The notes: a model not told the origin generated them from the sequence alone. Shown: positions 1 through 12,008, numbered from the stretch's first letter. The stretch: DNA of 64,000 bases from Corallium rubrum (GCA_964035015.1 CAXIUP010000176.1:506001-570000); one strand, 5' to 3'. Made by a program: numbers and translations.

Positions 1-549
1 TTCTTCACTCTTTTTACTTGCTACACCAGCGGTTGTCACCTCGTTGTTCTGGTCCGTGTATTCTTGAATGGCTCGATAGCGTCGGACAAACGAAACCATC
101 TTTGGGAGATCTGGGTCACTTTCTAACAATTTTATTTTGACGCTCTTTGGCAAACCTTTCATAAACTGCCTCGTCAACAGCGCTGTTTTTGCCCTCTCGT
201 CGATATCTGGGTCTGCTTTCAGAAGGATTTGCTCTAACTCCCACTTATAAACGGAAGGGTCCTCCCCTGGTTTCAACAATCTCGTTTCGAACTCGGAGTA
301 GTAGATTTCTCTGCTTGCTGGCGGGCACATCGTCTCCCTCAGAGCTTTTGCTGCGTTGGCATACGACTCGCGGCTTTCTCCGTCAAGGGCGTAAAAATGA
401 CTTGCTGCTTGTCCCCGAAGGAAAGCTGGCAACTTCTTGATTTTGGCATCTGCGTTCCACTCATTTGCCTCCGCACAAGCGTCGAATTCGCGAAGCCAAG
501 TTACTATATCACCCCGTTCGAATTTATCAGGCAGAATTGCTGTAGCCAT
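1..549 (-). pseudogene. Gypsy-type gag, N-terminal part, runs off the left edge
   Basis: A minus-strand frame is open from an ATG at 549 to the window edge, about 183 codons, with no stop. The start reads MATAILPDKFERGD. Later motifs typical of Retrotrans_gag capsid proteins are WLREFDACAEANEW, LPAFLRGQAASHF, YYSEFETRL and LLTRQFMKGLP. Gag packages element RNA into cytoplasmic particles. The ATG lies 18 bases after a tRNA-Leu-like primer-binding site and about 40 bases inside an LTR, the standard 5' end of a Gypsy element. The rest of the element is outside the window, so intactness cannot be judged; nothing in the visible part is broken. Confidence 0.8.
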
Positions 550-566
550 TGTCAAGGATTCGATGG

Positions 567-584
567 ATCCCACCGCTGCCACCA
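567..584 (-). other. Primer-binding site, tRNA-Leu type
   Basis: On the minus strand this reads TGGTGGCAGCGGTGGGAT, the complement of the 3' end of animal tRNA-Leu including CCA. It follows the LTR end by four bases. Reverse transcription of the element would start here. Confidence 0.75.
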
Positions 585-588
585 AATT

Positions 589-876
589 TGTAACGCGCCG
601 AGCTAGCGTTAAAGACAGACGCACACACTTTGAGATCCAGTTGTAATCTGACTTTATTATTATTCCTAAGCTCTTTTTATCCTATCTTATTATTTATCAT
701 ATTACATACTTTCATTTCCTACGGTCATCAAACTATCACAGTTTATAGGATTAAAATGTTCCAATTAGAGTTATCAACACGTAAGAGGCAAAGTTACAAA
801 ACAGGAAACACCGTATTAACATATTCTGTTTGCAGACTATTTGTCTGCAGTCTGACAGTTACATAGGACAGTTACA
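589..876 (-). mobile_element. 5' LTR of the left-edge Gypsy element
   Basis: This 288-base segment begins TGTAAC and ends GTTACA on the minus strand, a perfect terminal inverted hexamer, and is followed at once by the primer-binding site and gag. An AATAATAATAAAG stretch near 650 could serve as polyadenylation signal. The second LTR is outside the window, so the borders rest on the termini and the primer-binding site only. Confidence 0.7.
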
Positions 877-892
877 CTTTCTTCGTCTTTAG

Positions 893-1172
893 CCCTATCC
901 AGACTGGGGGGTGGGGGGGGGGGGTGGGGAGTGCCCGCGCTGAATGTAAAAGTTAATAGCTCCTAAACCAGTACAGGTATGGTTCTGAAATTTTATGACT
1001 TTTCCTAAGTATATATGGGCTTTATGTGTGGAAAATTTGGTGAAAAAATATCTCGCCAAAAAAAAGTTACAGCGGAGTCGTGAACACCTACCAACACAAA
1101 ATTTCAGCCGACAATTTTTATTATGTTTGCTTTTTTCAATACTGTGGCAATAGACACACCAGGCGGAAAACG
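893..1172 (+). repeat. Dispersed repeat with CCCTATCCAGACTGGG end, left copy
   Basis: It starts CCCTATCCAGACTGGG, continues through a long G run and then GTGCCCGCG. A related but clearly diverged copy lies inverted at 12728-13065 with the same order: terminal word, homopolymer run, GTGCCCGCG, and a phrase near CTCCT(A/G)AACCA. The two copies flank the head-to-head PLE pair. No coding capacity is recognised. Confidence 0.5.
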
Positions 1173-1241
1173 TAATTTGAAAATAAATATTAATGCCCAG
1201 CAAATAACTTTGAGACAAGACATAATATAAGAAAATTTAAT

Positions 1242-1281
1242 TGCTAACGTTTCGTTGCTTGCAGCGCAACATCATCAGAGC
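1242..1281 (-). ncRNA. Hammerhead-like ribozyme motif, PLE left copy
   Basis: On the minus strand: GCT, CTGATGA, one extra T, stem GTTGC/GCAAC with a 7-base loop, GAAA, then CGTT and AGC. GCT and AGC can pair as stem I. ACGT is self-complementary and would give stem III only in a dimer. Hammerhead motifs are known in PLEs. The extra base between CTGATGA and stem II departs from the consensus, so activity is uncertain. Confidence 0.6.
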
Positions 1282-1302
1282 GGTTTGAGATTATTACAAA
1301 TA

Positions 1303-1306
<4 letters not shown>

Positions 1307-1354
<48 letters not shown>
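1307..1354. repeat. (TA)n microsatellite
   Basis: About 24 TA units inside the 3' region of the left PLE. The right copy has a shorter TA run at about 12575-12592, so the array has changed length since the two copies separated. Confidence 0.9.
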
Positions 1355-1356
<2 letters not shown>

Positions 1357-1627
1357 TGATATTGGGCATTTCACTCGATTACATAGCATGTTCTAAAAAC
1401 ACTCGAATTTTCCTTCACCCTAAATCCTTAGAACATATATATATATATATAGATATGATATTATATTACAAACGGTCAAAGTAGAATAACAAATTTCAAA
1501 TTTAAAAGTACAAATGAGCGTTAAGATTTTAAATTCAAATAATGAGAAAATAAGATGTCATGTTTAGTTAATCCAATCAAACAAAAGATTAGTGTGACGT
1601 AAAGATTACAGGGATATTAGTCAAGAG

Positions 1628-2007
1628 TTAGAATAAGGAAAGTGGTACGGAGCTAATATTAGCGTTAAGAATGGGGTTAAGTTTAGAAATGAAAAGACTT
1701 TCCTTTAGTAAGAGTTCAAACTTGGAAGTTGATGAGGCGAGTATTTTAAAATCAGAGGAAGAGATAGGATGTTTAGTTTTGTGTTTGTGAGCGAGAACAG
1801 CTGACATGGCTGACACAGAGCGCTCCTTTCCAGTCAAAGGCGAAACCCCCATATGCTCTGAGATACGTGTGTGAATGTGTCGACGTGTTTGTCCGACATA
1901 CAATGCACCACAGCATTGACACTTATATGAATACACAACATGTGATCTCAGACCAAAGGGAATTCTATCTTTGAAAGGAAAGAAGTGTGAAAGTCGAAAG
2001 GAAGGAC
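1628..2007 (-). pseudogene. GIY-YIG endonuclease domain of the left PLE
   Basis: The frame contains VVYSYKCQCC, LYVGQTRRHIHTRISEHMG and a KLNPILN-type tail, matching the C-terminal GIY-YIG nuclease that nicks target DNA for PLE insertion. The CxCC pair and the YVGQTRR block are visible. A hAT-like element inserted at 2008 separates it from its reverse transcriptase, which resumes at 3662. The last 102 codons match the right-hand copy at 12087-12395 with only single substitutions. Confidence 0.8.
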
Positions 2008-3661
2008 CAGGGGCGGATCTAGAGGGGTGCGAGTGTGGCTTGAGCCACGGTCAGATTTTCCTAATTATTCCAAATTAAATAATATAATTGATATTTCAAA
2101 AATAAAAAACTATTAATAACAAAAGGATAGTTGACGTAAGAACGACATTAGCCACCGTAAAAATACTAAACCAATTGTCAAAATAGCAGCGGATTTTCGC
2201 ATCTTTGACAATCAGTTGCACCGCAATCGGTCTCGGGTAATTAGAACTTAGAAGTCCGAGAATGTGGCGAGAGTGGCCGAAAAAGTTACCGAACGTACTA
2301 CGAATTCGCTGAAGAAATTGGAGAACACTTCTGCTAAATTCAGCCACGGTCAGCGGAGCGATCTGCTAAATTCAGCCACGGTCAGCGGACTATTAAGGGG
2401 TGCAAACCAATCAGAGAGCCAGAATAGAGTGGCTGAATTTGGCGGGAGCCACGGTCAGCCTGACTCAGCCACCCTTGCCATATCTTGTTACAATTTTATT
2501 GCGAAATAATGCAATCAAATCGTCGGCTCCGGTAGTCGGTAGTGCACGTCAGTCTGTCTTGACCGGAGTTCTTCAGAATGATATTAAAGAATGGCTGCGC
2601 GTATGGAGGGACAATGATTGTGCCTGTGACAGATAGTCGAAATACTAGATGGTAAGTTCACAAGAAAATTAAGGAAGAGATGTTGGTTTGTTTGGTTTCT
2701 TTATTTATAGTACGAGTTCCTCTCTACTAAAATTGCTGATCGTCAGACGCTAGTTACTATATTAATAAGACTGCGGTGTTTATAAGCATTGATCAATTTG
2801 AAGAACAAGCATGAGATCAAACCGAGAGCCGCGACCTCTCTCTCTCTCTCATTACATTATTTATTAATATAATTCTCATCGACTGAAACACAGCATTTCT
2901 ATCATGGTTCAACTTTGAAATATTATCTGCAAGACTCGGAGACTTGTCAGACGCGGGATTTAACACTCTCTTAATCGTTTGACGTTTCGAACTATTATTT
3001 ATATTATTAGCTTACAGACTGTATAGAGCGACGATATTTACTGACTAACTCAGTTTACATCTTCTGGCTCTCATCAACTCCATTGTTGTTATTCTCGCTT
3101 TATCGAGGGAAAGAGTCCGAAAGACAGTATAAAACGTAAAGGGACTCCATTTCCTGATCTGGAGTCTGACAAATGCTAGCCGATACCTATAAATTGTTAA
3201 TATTAATATTACACTAGCAGGGTTGCTTTGATTATTCTTGTTTCAAGTAAAAATTGGCTGGCATTAGACAGAATACTCAATAGAATTCTAAATAATGGCC
3301 AAAGGATATCCAGCTGCTTGACTGGTTAGTTTATATGTCACACAAAACTCGTTAAACATACATTACGATTCATATTGGATCAATTACTCCTAAACATTTT
3401 ATTGAATAATTAGAAGATCTTGGCTTGAACTTAAAGAGAAAAGAAAAATTTTGATTTGAGTAAAATTTATACAAAGATCTCGGTGAAAAACATGTATAAA
3501 ACGATCCTACAATATGACTCTAGATCTCTCTCAAAATGCAGGAAATGCGTTTTCAGAGACTCTAATTTTCAAAATTTTCCGGGGGAGGGGGGGGGGGGCA
3601 TGCCCCCGGACCCCCCCTAGATTGTGGGCCACGGTCAGATTTTAGGCTAGATCCGCCCCTG
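2008..3661. mobile_element. hAT-like DNA transposon inserted in the left PLE
   Basis: The ends are CAGGGGCGGATCTAG and CTAGATCCGCCCCTG, a 15-base terminal inverted repeat. AGGAC is duplicated on both sides (2003-2007 and 3662-3666), and the right PLE copy shows the empty site. The TIRs look hAT-like, but the duplication is 5 bases rather than the usual 8. Near the right end are a G run and the hairpin GCATGCCCCCGGACCCCCC. The word GCCACGGTCAG recurs at several places inside. No transposase frame is recognised, so it is non-autonomous or decayed. Confidence 0.75.
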
Positions 3662-5001
3662 AGGACGAAATACAAAACGTACGTTGAGTTGTGGATAAGC
3701 AGAGGAAAGAAGTTTGCGAAGCTGAGTTCGTATCTGGAGGCCGTGAATTCCAGTAAAAGGGAGACAAAAATAAATCGTTTGTTTAGAGCATGAGGAGATT
3801 CTTTGGTTGGGAGAATATATCTTATCTAAGAAAATGCCAATGGAATTGTCCAAGAAAGAGACAGGATAACCATTAAGAGAGAAAATTTGTTTGAGTCTCT
3901 GTAGTTCAGAGTGAAAAGAAAGGTAAGAGGAACATATCTTAAAATAACGAGAAATCATTGAGAGAATAAGACCTCTTTTGTACGTCATGGGAATGAAGCT
4001 GTCAAAGTTAGTAAATAACCCAGTAGATGTACGTTTGTGATAAACAGACGTCGAGAAAGATCCGTTTGTGCGAGTTATGTTGATGTCTAAAAAAGGAAGT
4101 GAAGCGTTGTCTTCGAGTTCGTGAGTAAATTGAATGTTAGGGTGTTTAGAATTTAGATAAGAAAGAAAAGGAAGGATGTGTTCGGATGAGTGGAAAACTT
4201 AAAAGCAATCATCAACATAGCGACGATAGAAAATAGGCTTGAAATGAGAGGGACAGTCAGCCAGCCAAGACTTTTCATGAAAAGATAGGAAAATGTTGGC
4301 AAAGAGTGGACCAAGTGGTGAACCCATAGCGACCCCATCAACCTGTTCATATAATTACCCATCAAACAAAAAATGGCAATTTTTAACAGACAAATTGAGA
4401 AGATTAGTAAATTGTTCACGGGAGAAGCCGTAAAAACGAATAGCATTTCTAAAGCATGTATTAACAATGATTATCTAATGGTTTCATCCAATGGTATGTT
4501 AGTAAACAGTGATTTAACATCAAAACTAGCCATTACAACATGATTAGTATCTATCGAAAGATTTAGTATTTCATTAACAAAAGAAAATGTGTCAGTTATA
4601 GTGTAAAGATTAGTTGATATAGGACGAAGGAGCGGAACAAGAAACTTAGCGATTTTATAACAATGTGTAGATATAGATGAAATGATGGGTCTTAGAGGAA
4701 AATTAGGTTTATGTACTTTAGAAAGCCCATATAGGATACCAGGGCGTGAACCAATAGGTGTAAAGTCATCATATAAAGAGTCAGAAATAATTTCATTAGC
4801 CTTAAGTTCCTTAAGAAGTTTCCGTACGTTATTCTCACGACTGAATGTCGTTTTCATAGGGTCCTTGTTCAAACATTGAAATTTACTTGAATCACTAAGA
4901 ATATCATGCATTCTTGTGGTATAATCTTTCCGGTCAATGATGACAACACCATTTCCTTTATCAGGCTTGATCAGATAGATGCTATCGTCGTTTTGGAGAG
5001 T
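3662..5001 (-). pseudogene. PLE reverse transcriptase, left copy, broken
   Basis: Motifs in order on the minus strand: LIKPDKGNGVVIIDR, KVHKPNFPLRPIISS, ASFDVKSLFTNIPLDETIR, VDGVAMGSPLGPLFANIFL and FYRRYVDDCF (catalytic YVDD), then a thumb ending near LPFTGIHGLQIRTQLRKLL. This is the PLE RT, which copies element RNA at a nicked target. It is dead: a frameshift after DETIR, a stop before LYEQVDG, and a further stop right after YVDDCF. The first two defects are shared with the right copy and the last is unique. Confidence 0.85.
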
Positions 5002-6126
5002 CTTCTTAAGGAACTTAAGGCTAATGAAATTATTTCTGACTCTTTATATGATGACCTTACACCTATTGGTTCACGCCCTGGTATCCTATATGGGATTCCT
5101 AAAGTACATAAACCTAATTTTCCTCTAAGACCCATCATTTCATCTATATCTACACATTGTTATAATATCGCTAAGTTTCTTGTTCCGCTCCTTCGTCCTA
5201 TATCAACTAATCTTTACACTATAATTGACACATTTTCTTTTGTTAATGAAATACTAAATCTTTCGATAGATACTAATCATGTTGTAACGGCTAGTTTTGA
5301 TGTTAAATCACTGTTTACTAACATACCATTGGATGAAACCATTAGATAATCATTGTTAATACATGCTTTAGAAATGCTATTCGTTTTCACGGCTTCTCCC
5401 GTGAACAATTTACTAATCTTCTCAATTTGTCTGTTAAAAATTGCCATTTTTTGTTTGATGGGTAATTATATGAACAAGTTGATGGGGTCGCTATGGGTTC
5501 ACCACTTGGTCCACTCTTTGCCAACATTTTCCTATCTTTTCATGAAAAGTCTTGGCTGGCTGACTGTCCCTCTCATTTCAAGCCTATTTTCTATCGTCGC
5601 TATGTTGATGATTGCTTTTTAGTTTTCCACTCATCCGAACACATCCTTCCTTTTCTTTCTTATCTAAATTCTAAACACCCTAACATTCACGCTTCACTTC
5701 CTTTTTTAGACATCAACATAACTCGTACAAACGGATCTTTCTCGACGTCTGTTTATCACAAACGTACATCTACTGGGTTATTTACTAACTTTGACAGCTT
5801 CATTCCCATGACGTACAAAAGAGGGCTTATTCTCTCAATGATTTCTCGTTATTTTAAGATATGTTCCTCTTACCTTTCTTTTCACTCTGAACTACAGAAA
5901 CTCAAACAAATTTTCTCTCTTAATGGTTATCCTGTCTCTTTCTTGGACAATTCCATTGGCATTTTCTTAGATAAGATATATTCTCCCAACCAAAGAATCT
6001 CCTCATGCTCTAAACAAACGATTTATTTTTGTCTCCCTTTTACTGGAATTCACGGCCTCCAGATACGAACTCAGCTTCGCAAACTTCTTTCCTCTGCTTA
6101 TCCACAACTCAACGTACGTTTTGTAT
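5002..6126 (+). pseudogene. PLE reverse transcriptase, right copy, broken
   Basis: The motif order matches the left copy: KVHKPNFPLRPIISS, FDVKSLFTNIPLDETIR, VAMGSPLGPLFANIFLSF, FYRRYVDDCFLVF, thumb. The catalytic YVDD block is intact here. The frameshift after DETIR and the stop before LYEQVDG are the same as in the left copy, so both descend from an already dead template. This copy alone has a 24-base in-frame deletion near 5690 (eight residues). It lacks the upstream RT residues present at 4819-5001 in the left copy. Confidence 0.85.
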
Positions 6127-6362
6127 TGTCGGAAACTAATGGTAATACGTCACCACTTAAGGAGTTAAAAATAGTGATTAAGTACAGTCTTAGGTGCATG
6201 TCATTTTCTGTAACATGAGCCTTTATTATATAGAGACGGTAGTGATAGTGAGAGAGTGAGCAAGTGTGATTGTGACCACAGTGATTAAATATATTCTTCA
6301 AATCGTAGAGACTTCGCATGCCTTTGGATAAATCCCTAATAGTAAGGGACAAATTTACTATA
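6127..6362 (+). mobile_element. BEL 5' LTR
   Basis: Starts TGTCGGAAAC and ends TTTACTATA, differing from the 3' LTR at six positions. TTATATA near 6223-6229 could be a core promoter element. Confidence 0.85.
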
Positions 6363-6364
6363 CG

Positions 6365-6382
6365 TGGCACCTCCGACGGGAT
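6365..6382 (+). other. Probable primer-binding site of BEL element
   Basis: TGGCACCTCCGACGGGAT begins two bases after the LTR with TGG, the complement of tRNA CCA, and continues GGGATT as in the complement of a T arm. I could not assign the tRNA species. Confidence 0.55.
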
Positions 6383-6432
6383 TACAAATGTAAAGCGAGG
6401 AAATCTTGTCCTCATATTCATCAAATATCCAT

Positions 6433-9400
6433 ATGGCGTCGATCGAAACCAAGTTAACGCAACTGAACCTCACAACAGAGCGAACCAACGAGATTATAGC
6501 TAGTTCTGATGAAGAAACAATCACAAGACACCAGGCAACCCTCCGAGCGGTTATAAACGAAGTCGACAATCTGCGACGAGAAATCGAGGCCAATAAAATC
6601 GAGGCCAAAGAAGAAGTGACAGAATGGAACGCCGAGATAAACAAAAGGCTAGCCGACGCAGATGGCCACGTCCGAACAACAAAGAAATGGTTAGACGAAA
6701 ATAAAAGAAAACAAGAGACTATCGAACGCGAAGAGAAATTACAATTTGAGATGAAGCTCCTGGAGACGAAACTACAGCTTCAAACCCAACACGAGACGTC
6801 GTCGAAAGAAACTCCACCGAACGTGGTATCTATGAGTGAAACCCAAGCTAAACTGCCAAAACTAGTCATTACGAAATTCGACGGTTCGTATATGGACTGG
6901 CCAAGATTCTGGGGGCAGTTCACTGAGAACGTCGAGAAAAGTAAGGCTGCACCTATCACGAAATTTACATATCTTCGCGAACTTCTCGACCCTAAGGTAA
7001 GAAGAGAGGTAGAATCACTCCCTTTCACGACGGAAGGATACAACCGCGCGAAAAGTATTCTCAAAGATAAATACGGAAACGAAACCGAAATTTTCAAGGC
7101 CTACACTCGAGAAATCTTAAGCTTACCAACGATTTCAAGCGCTAACCCTAGAAAGATTCACGATTTTAGCGACAAATTAATGCACTCGGTTCTGGCTCTA
7201 CAAACGATGGAAAAGCTCGATCAAATAAACGGCGCAGTTTCGATGACCCTAGACAAATTGTCAGCCATACGAGGTGACCTGGTCCGAACAGATCCGGATT
7301 GGGAGAGATGGGACTTCGCAAAACTGGCTGAGGCACTTAGGCAATGGACAAGAAGAAATCCAGTAGAAAACAAAGAAGAGCGAGACCACGAACAAGGCAA
7401 TAAACGCAGAGACAAAGACAAGCTGTTTCATGCCCGTCATTGCGACAAGAAACCACGTGGGTGTACTTATTGTGATGACAGCAACCACAAAGCCGTCGAG
7501 TGTTTGAAATTCACAACAGTTCCGGATCGGAAACAGATATTATCGAAACGAAGATTATGCTTTAATTGCACTTCAACGCACCACAAAGCATCCGAATGCC
7601 TGAGTAAGACGTCGTGCCAGCATTGTGGTAAACGACATCACACGTCAATCTGCGAGTCCGTAGAGAAGTCAACGAAAGACCCTGTCAAAGAGATCCTTGG
7701 CATGACGACAAACCAGAGAAACGAAGGTGTTTTTCCTGTCGTAGTCATCGAAGCAAATGGCATCAAATGCAGAGCTTTAATAGACTCTGGAGCCGGCAGT
7801 TCGTACATTTCGTCAAAACTAATCCAACTTCTCCGAATAAAACCAACCGAAGTACAAACGAAAAACATTGATATGATGTTGACATCCACAACCGCCAAAC
7901 TTGAAGTCTATGATGTAACTCTTCAGTCAGTCGACCACGAATTCTCCTTACCAGTCAAGGCAACCAAGGTAAACAAAACAGAACTCCTGGCAATAGAAAA
8001 CCCAAGATACAGCGAACTCATAGAGAATCACCCCCATCTGAAAGGCGTATCTGTTTATGACAACGACACCAAAGCGTCTCTACCAATCCACATGGTCCTT
8101 GGAAATGGAGAATACGCCCGGATAAAGACAGAAACGACGCCAAGAATTGGAAAACCGAACGCACCCGTTGCAGAGCTCACCAAGTTTGGATGGTTTCTGA
8201 TGTCACCTGGCAAAGAATTCGACAACAATACCGTACTTCTCACACAAACAAGCCAGAGCGACTACGAACGATTGTGCAGACTAGACGTCCTCGGATTAGA
8301 AGGCAAACCGGAGCATGATCAGTCAGCCGTCTTCGTCGAATTCAAAGAACAGTTGACGCGCGACCCAGAAGGCTGGTATGAAACTGATTTGCCTTGGAAA
8401 CCAAACCATGTAGTTCTACCCACAAACGAGCAAGGTAGCCTCAAGCGTCTCCAGAGCCTGAGAAAGAAGCTGCAACGAGATGGCTTGACAGAAGAATATG
8501 ATGCAATCATACAGCAACAGTTACAAGAAGGGATCATAGAACGAGCACCACCTGTCTCGCAACCACGAGAGTTCTACATCCCACACAAGAGCGTAATCCG
8601 CAAGTCCGCTGAAACGACAAAGATGAGGATTGTGTATGACGCCTCCGCTAGAGAGACTCCTAACGCACCGTCGCTCAACGATTGTCCATACGCTGGTCCG
8701 GCCCTACAAAACAAGTTATGGGACGTACTAATTCAGCAAAGAGCCTACCCAGTCGTAGTATCTGGTGATATAAAGAAGGCGTTCCTTCAAATTCGGATCC
8801 GTGAAAGCGAAAGGGACGCGCTTCGCTTCCACTGGCAACCAGACGACAACACCAAGATCGACACCTACCGCTTTGCGCGAGTACTGTTTGGTCTCGCCCC
8901 TTCTCCTTTCCTTTTAGGAGGAGTCCTCGAGTGTCATCTGGACGCCTGGGCAAAGAAATATCCTGAAGAAGCCGAGAGAATACGAAGAAACCTTTACGTA
9001 GACGACCTTTTGACGGGTGGCCAAAATGTCGAAGAAGCCCAGCGTCGGAAATCTATCGCGGTAGAGGTGATGAGTGATGCAAAATTTGAGTTGCACAAGT
9101 GGCACTCGAATCATCCCGAGCTAGAAGATATACCCAATCCTGAACCCAGCGACGACCAGTCCTACGCTAAACAACACCTATTTGTCCATCCAAGCGAATC
9201 GAAGCTGTTGGGCCTTAAATGGGACAAGTCAGAAGACACCCTAGCAGTACAGTTCCCAACCATAAGTTCCACATCGACAAAACGTGAAGTCCTAGGGAAA
9301 CTGGCGAAGATTTATGACCCACTAGGATTGGTATCCCCCACCTCACTGCAAGGCAAGCTAATCTACAGAGATGTGTGCGAGTCTAAAGTACCATGGGATG

Positions 9401-11595
9401 CACCAATCCCGCAAAGCCTCCAACTACGTTGGAAAAGGTGGGAGCAGTCATTACCGGCAGAAGTCTTCGTTCCGAGACCGTTAACGCCTTACCAACAACC
9501 AGTCGAGAGCCTGGAGCTGCATGCATTTGGCGACGCTTCTACCCTCGGTGTTGGCAGCGCTGTCTACTCTATCATCCGACAGCAAGGAAGAGTGACCCAG
9601 ACCCTGGTGACGGCAAAATCCAGGCTAGCCAAAAGAGGACTAACCGTGCCCAGGTTAGAGCTCGTCAGTGCCCACATGGCAGCGAACCTTGTCATGAACG
9701 CAAGCAACGCCTTGAAAGATCTACCCAAACCAACAATCTATGGATGGCTGGATAGCACTGTAGCTCTTCACTGGATTCTTGGGAAGGGACAGTACAGACA
9801 GTTTGTCGCGAACCGAGTGAAGAAGATATGCAGTCATTCCGAAATCATATGGAGACATGTGCCAACGAAAGATAATCCAGCAGATCTTGCAAGTCGAGGG
9901 GGCGAAGTGGCAAATTCAGATTATTGGTGGAACAGACCAAAATGGCTCCAGGACCCCCAAAAGTGGCCGAAATGCTCAGTAACTGAGAAATCACAAGCCT
10001 CAGAAGCTGAAGCAAAGGTGGTGAAAGAGCAGTTCAACTTAGCACAGTAGCAGTTAGAGGAATCCAACGAAGACGAATTTGACGATCTGCTCAAACGTCA
10101 CAATTTGCGCAAAACGTTACGCATACAAGCTTGGATTCGTCGGTTCACAACGAACAGAAAACGCAAAGGCCCACTCACGAGCTAGGACCTGAACGAAGCA
10201 CGGAACTGGTGGATAAAGAGAGTCCAACGGCAAGACTCGCAGAAACATCACTTTACACAAACCCGCCAGAGCCTCAACCTCGTGCCCAACGCAGAAGGTA
10301 TACTTAAATGCCAAGGAAGGATACAAGGCGAACACCCCGTCTACCTACCAGCCAAGAGCCTTTTCTCCAGAAAGCTCGTGCAGCGAATCCACGCCGAAAC
10401 CTTACACGGGGGAGTGTCCTTGACAATGGCAGCGGTACGTGAAAACTACTGGATCCCAACCCTTAGACAAATGGTGAAGTCTATCCTATCGGAATGTGAG
10501 GGATGCAAGCGTTTCAGAGCTCTCCCGATCACCAAACCACCTCCCGGACAACTGCCCACCAACCGTACCGAAGGGAGAACAGCTTTTGAGGTCATTGGGA
10601 CTGATTTCGCAGGTCCAATACGCTACAAGAAAACCAAAGCTAGCGAAGGAAAGGCGTACCTCCTTATCTTCTCCTGCAGTTTGTCGAGAGCTGTGCACTT
10701 GGAAGTAGTTCCAAATATGGAGACGACAACCTTCTTGAAATGCTTCAAACGCCTGATCGCCAGAAGGGGACGACCCAGAGTTATCTATTCTGACAACGGT
10801 GCCTCGTTTGTCAAGGCGGCCAAGTGGTTAAAACAAATCCGAAAAGATGAAAGAGCCCAAGGGTTACTAGAGCAGCACGAGATTGCCTGGAAATTCAACT
10901 TGAGCCGCGCCCCATGGGGTGGACAATTTGAACGGCTGATTGGAGTCGTGAAATCCGCTTTCTACAAAGTGATTGGGGAAGCTACACTGACGTTTGCCGA
11001 ACTGGAAGAGGTGATGCTTGACGTGGAAACACAGATCAACCGACGACCGCTATGCTACATGGAGGATGATGTCCAGTTACCTACGCTAACTCCCGCCGGG
11101 CTCTAATTCCAGCGTTCAAACCAGATACCAGAGGAAGAGTCGTGGAGAATCGAAAATAAAGATCTTCGAAAGCGAGCAAGGCACCTTATAAATTGCAAGA
11201 ACAGCTTATGGAACAGATGGAAGAGAGAATACCTCACAGCGCTGAGAGAGAGGCACAACATGATGCACGAAACGAGTAGGTTCCAACCAAAGAAAGGAGA
11301 CGTGGTTATCGTGAAAGCGGACAACAAAAATCGGGGTACTTGGCCCCTAGCCATTGTGGAACAAGTCTACCCAGGCAAGGATGGAATCGTTCGCGCCGTG
11401 CAACTGAAGACCGCCAATGGACACTTGGAAAGACCTGTGCAACATTTATTTCCACTTGAACTCCAGTGCGATATTGAAGAAAGGGGAACAGCGAAACTTA
11501 ACGCAGAAGCTCAAGAATTCCGCCCAAGAAGAGATGCAGCAGCAGCAGCGAATCTCAGGATGAAACAAGTCATGGAAGTGGAAAACAGCGAGTGA
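6433..11595 (+). pseudogene. BEL/Pao Gag-Pol polyprotein with three in-frame stops
   Basis: One frame throughout, from ATG 6433. Domain order: coiled-coil N-terminus; DUF1759-type gag (LVITKFDGSYMDWPRFW); three zinc knuckles (CTYCDDSNHKAVEC, CFNCTSTHHKASEC, CQHCGKRHHTSIC); aspartic protease (ALIDSGAGSSYIS); reverse transcriptase with intact YVDDLLTGG; RNase H (FGDAS, WLDSTVALHW); integrase with HAETLHGG and CEGC zinc ligands, D (GTDFAGPI), D (YSDNGASF) and E (WGGQFERLIG); and a C-terminal DUF5641-like block (GTWPLAIVEQVYPG). Stops are TAG 10048, TAG 10183 and TAA 11104. All visible catalytic residues remain, so loss looks recent and due to nonsense changes only. Confidence 0.9.
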
Positions 11596-11760
11596 CAATC
11601 AGAACAAATACAATGACATTTTTAACGGTTGTCAATCAGAAAGGAACTCTTTAATATAACTCAATTTGTTTAATTTTGTTCTTGTTACGCATACGTGGGG
11701 AACGTTTAGTACAGCTATAAAGAGACTTTATTGTACATATGTTGCCATTTAGGCAAACAT

Positions 11761-11772
11761 ATGAGGGGAGCG
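11761..11772 (+). other. Purine tract before BEL 3' LTR
   Basis: ATGAGGGGAGCG directly precedes the 3' LTR, the expected position of the plus-strand primer. Confidence 0.55.
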
Positions 11773-12008
11773 TGTCGGAAACTAATGGTAATACGTCACC
11801 ACTTAAGGAGTAAAAAATAGTGATTAAGTACAGTCTTAGGTGCATGTCATTTTCTGTAACACGAGCCTTTATTATATAGAGACGGTAGTGATAGTGAGAC
11901 AGTGAGCAAGTGTGATTGTGACCACAGTGATTAAATATATTCTTCAAATCTTAGAGACTTCGCACGCCTTTGGATAAATCCCTAATAGTAAGGGGCAAAT
12001 TTACTATA
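11773..12008 (+). mobile_element. BEL 3' LTR
   Basis: A 236-base copy of the 5' LTR, followed by the GTAT target duplication and then the resumed PLE sequence. Confidence 0.85.

Larger units (their letters stand above)
1173..5001 (-). mobile_element. Penelope-like element, left copy (minus strand), 5'-truncated
   Basis: Minus-strand order is reverse transcriptase (5001 to 3662), GIY-YIG endonuclease (2007 to 1628) and a 3' region with a hammerhead-like motif. Its sequence is nearly the inverse of 5002-12727, apart from different insertions in each copy. The 3' end is set where the two copies stop matching (1173 versus 12727). The copy lacks the N-terminal part of the PLE protein. Bases 4819-5001 are unique to it and form the spacer between the arms. 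Confidence 0.8.
6127..12008 (+). mobile_element. BEL/Pao LTR retrotransposon, near full length
   Basis: Two 236-base LTRs (6127-6362 and 11773-12008), a primer-binding-like site, one gag-pol frame and a purine tract before the 3' LTR. GTAT (or GTATT) is duplicated at 6123 and 12009, and the left PLE copy preserves the empty site, so the insertion postdates the PLE inversion or duplication. I count six differences between the LTRs, so it is fairly young. Confidence 0.9.

Noticed and set aside
895-1218. Reading frame of about 107 codons on the minus strand
   Set aside because: It translates the dispersed repeat, including its G run as Pro; no family resemblance, and the diverged copy at 12.7-13.1 kb does not keep it.
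9393-9755. Alternative frame of about 120 codons over the BEL polymerase
   Set aside because: A shadow of the intact BEL pol frame.
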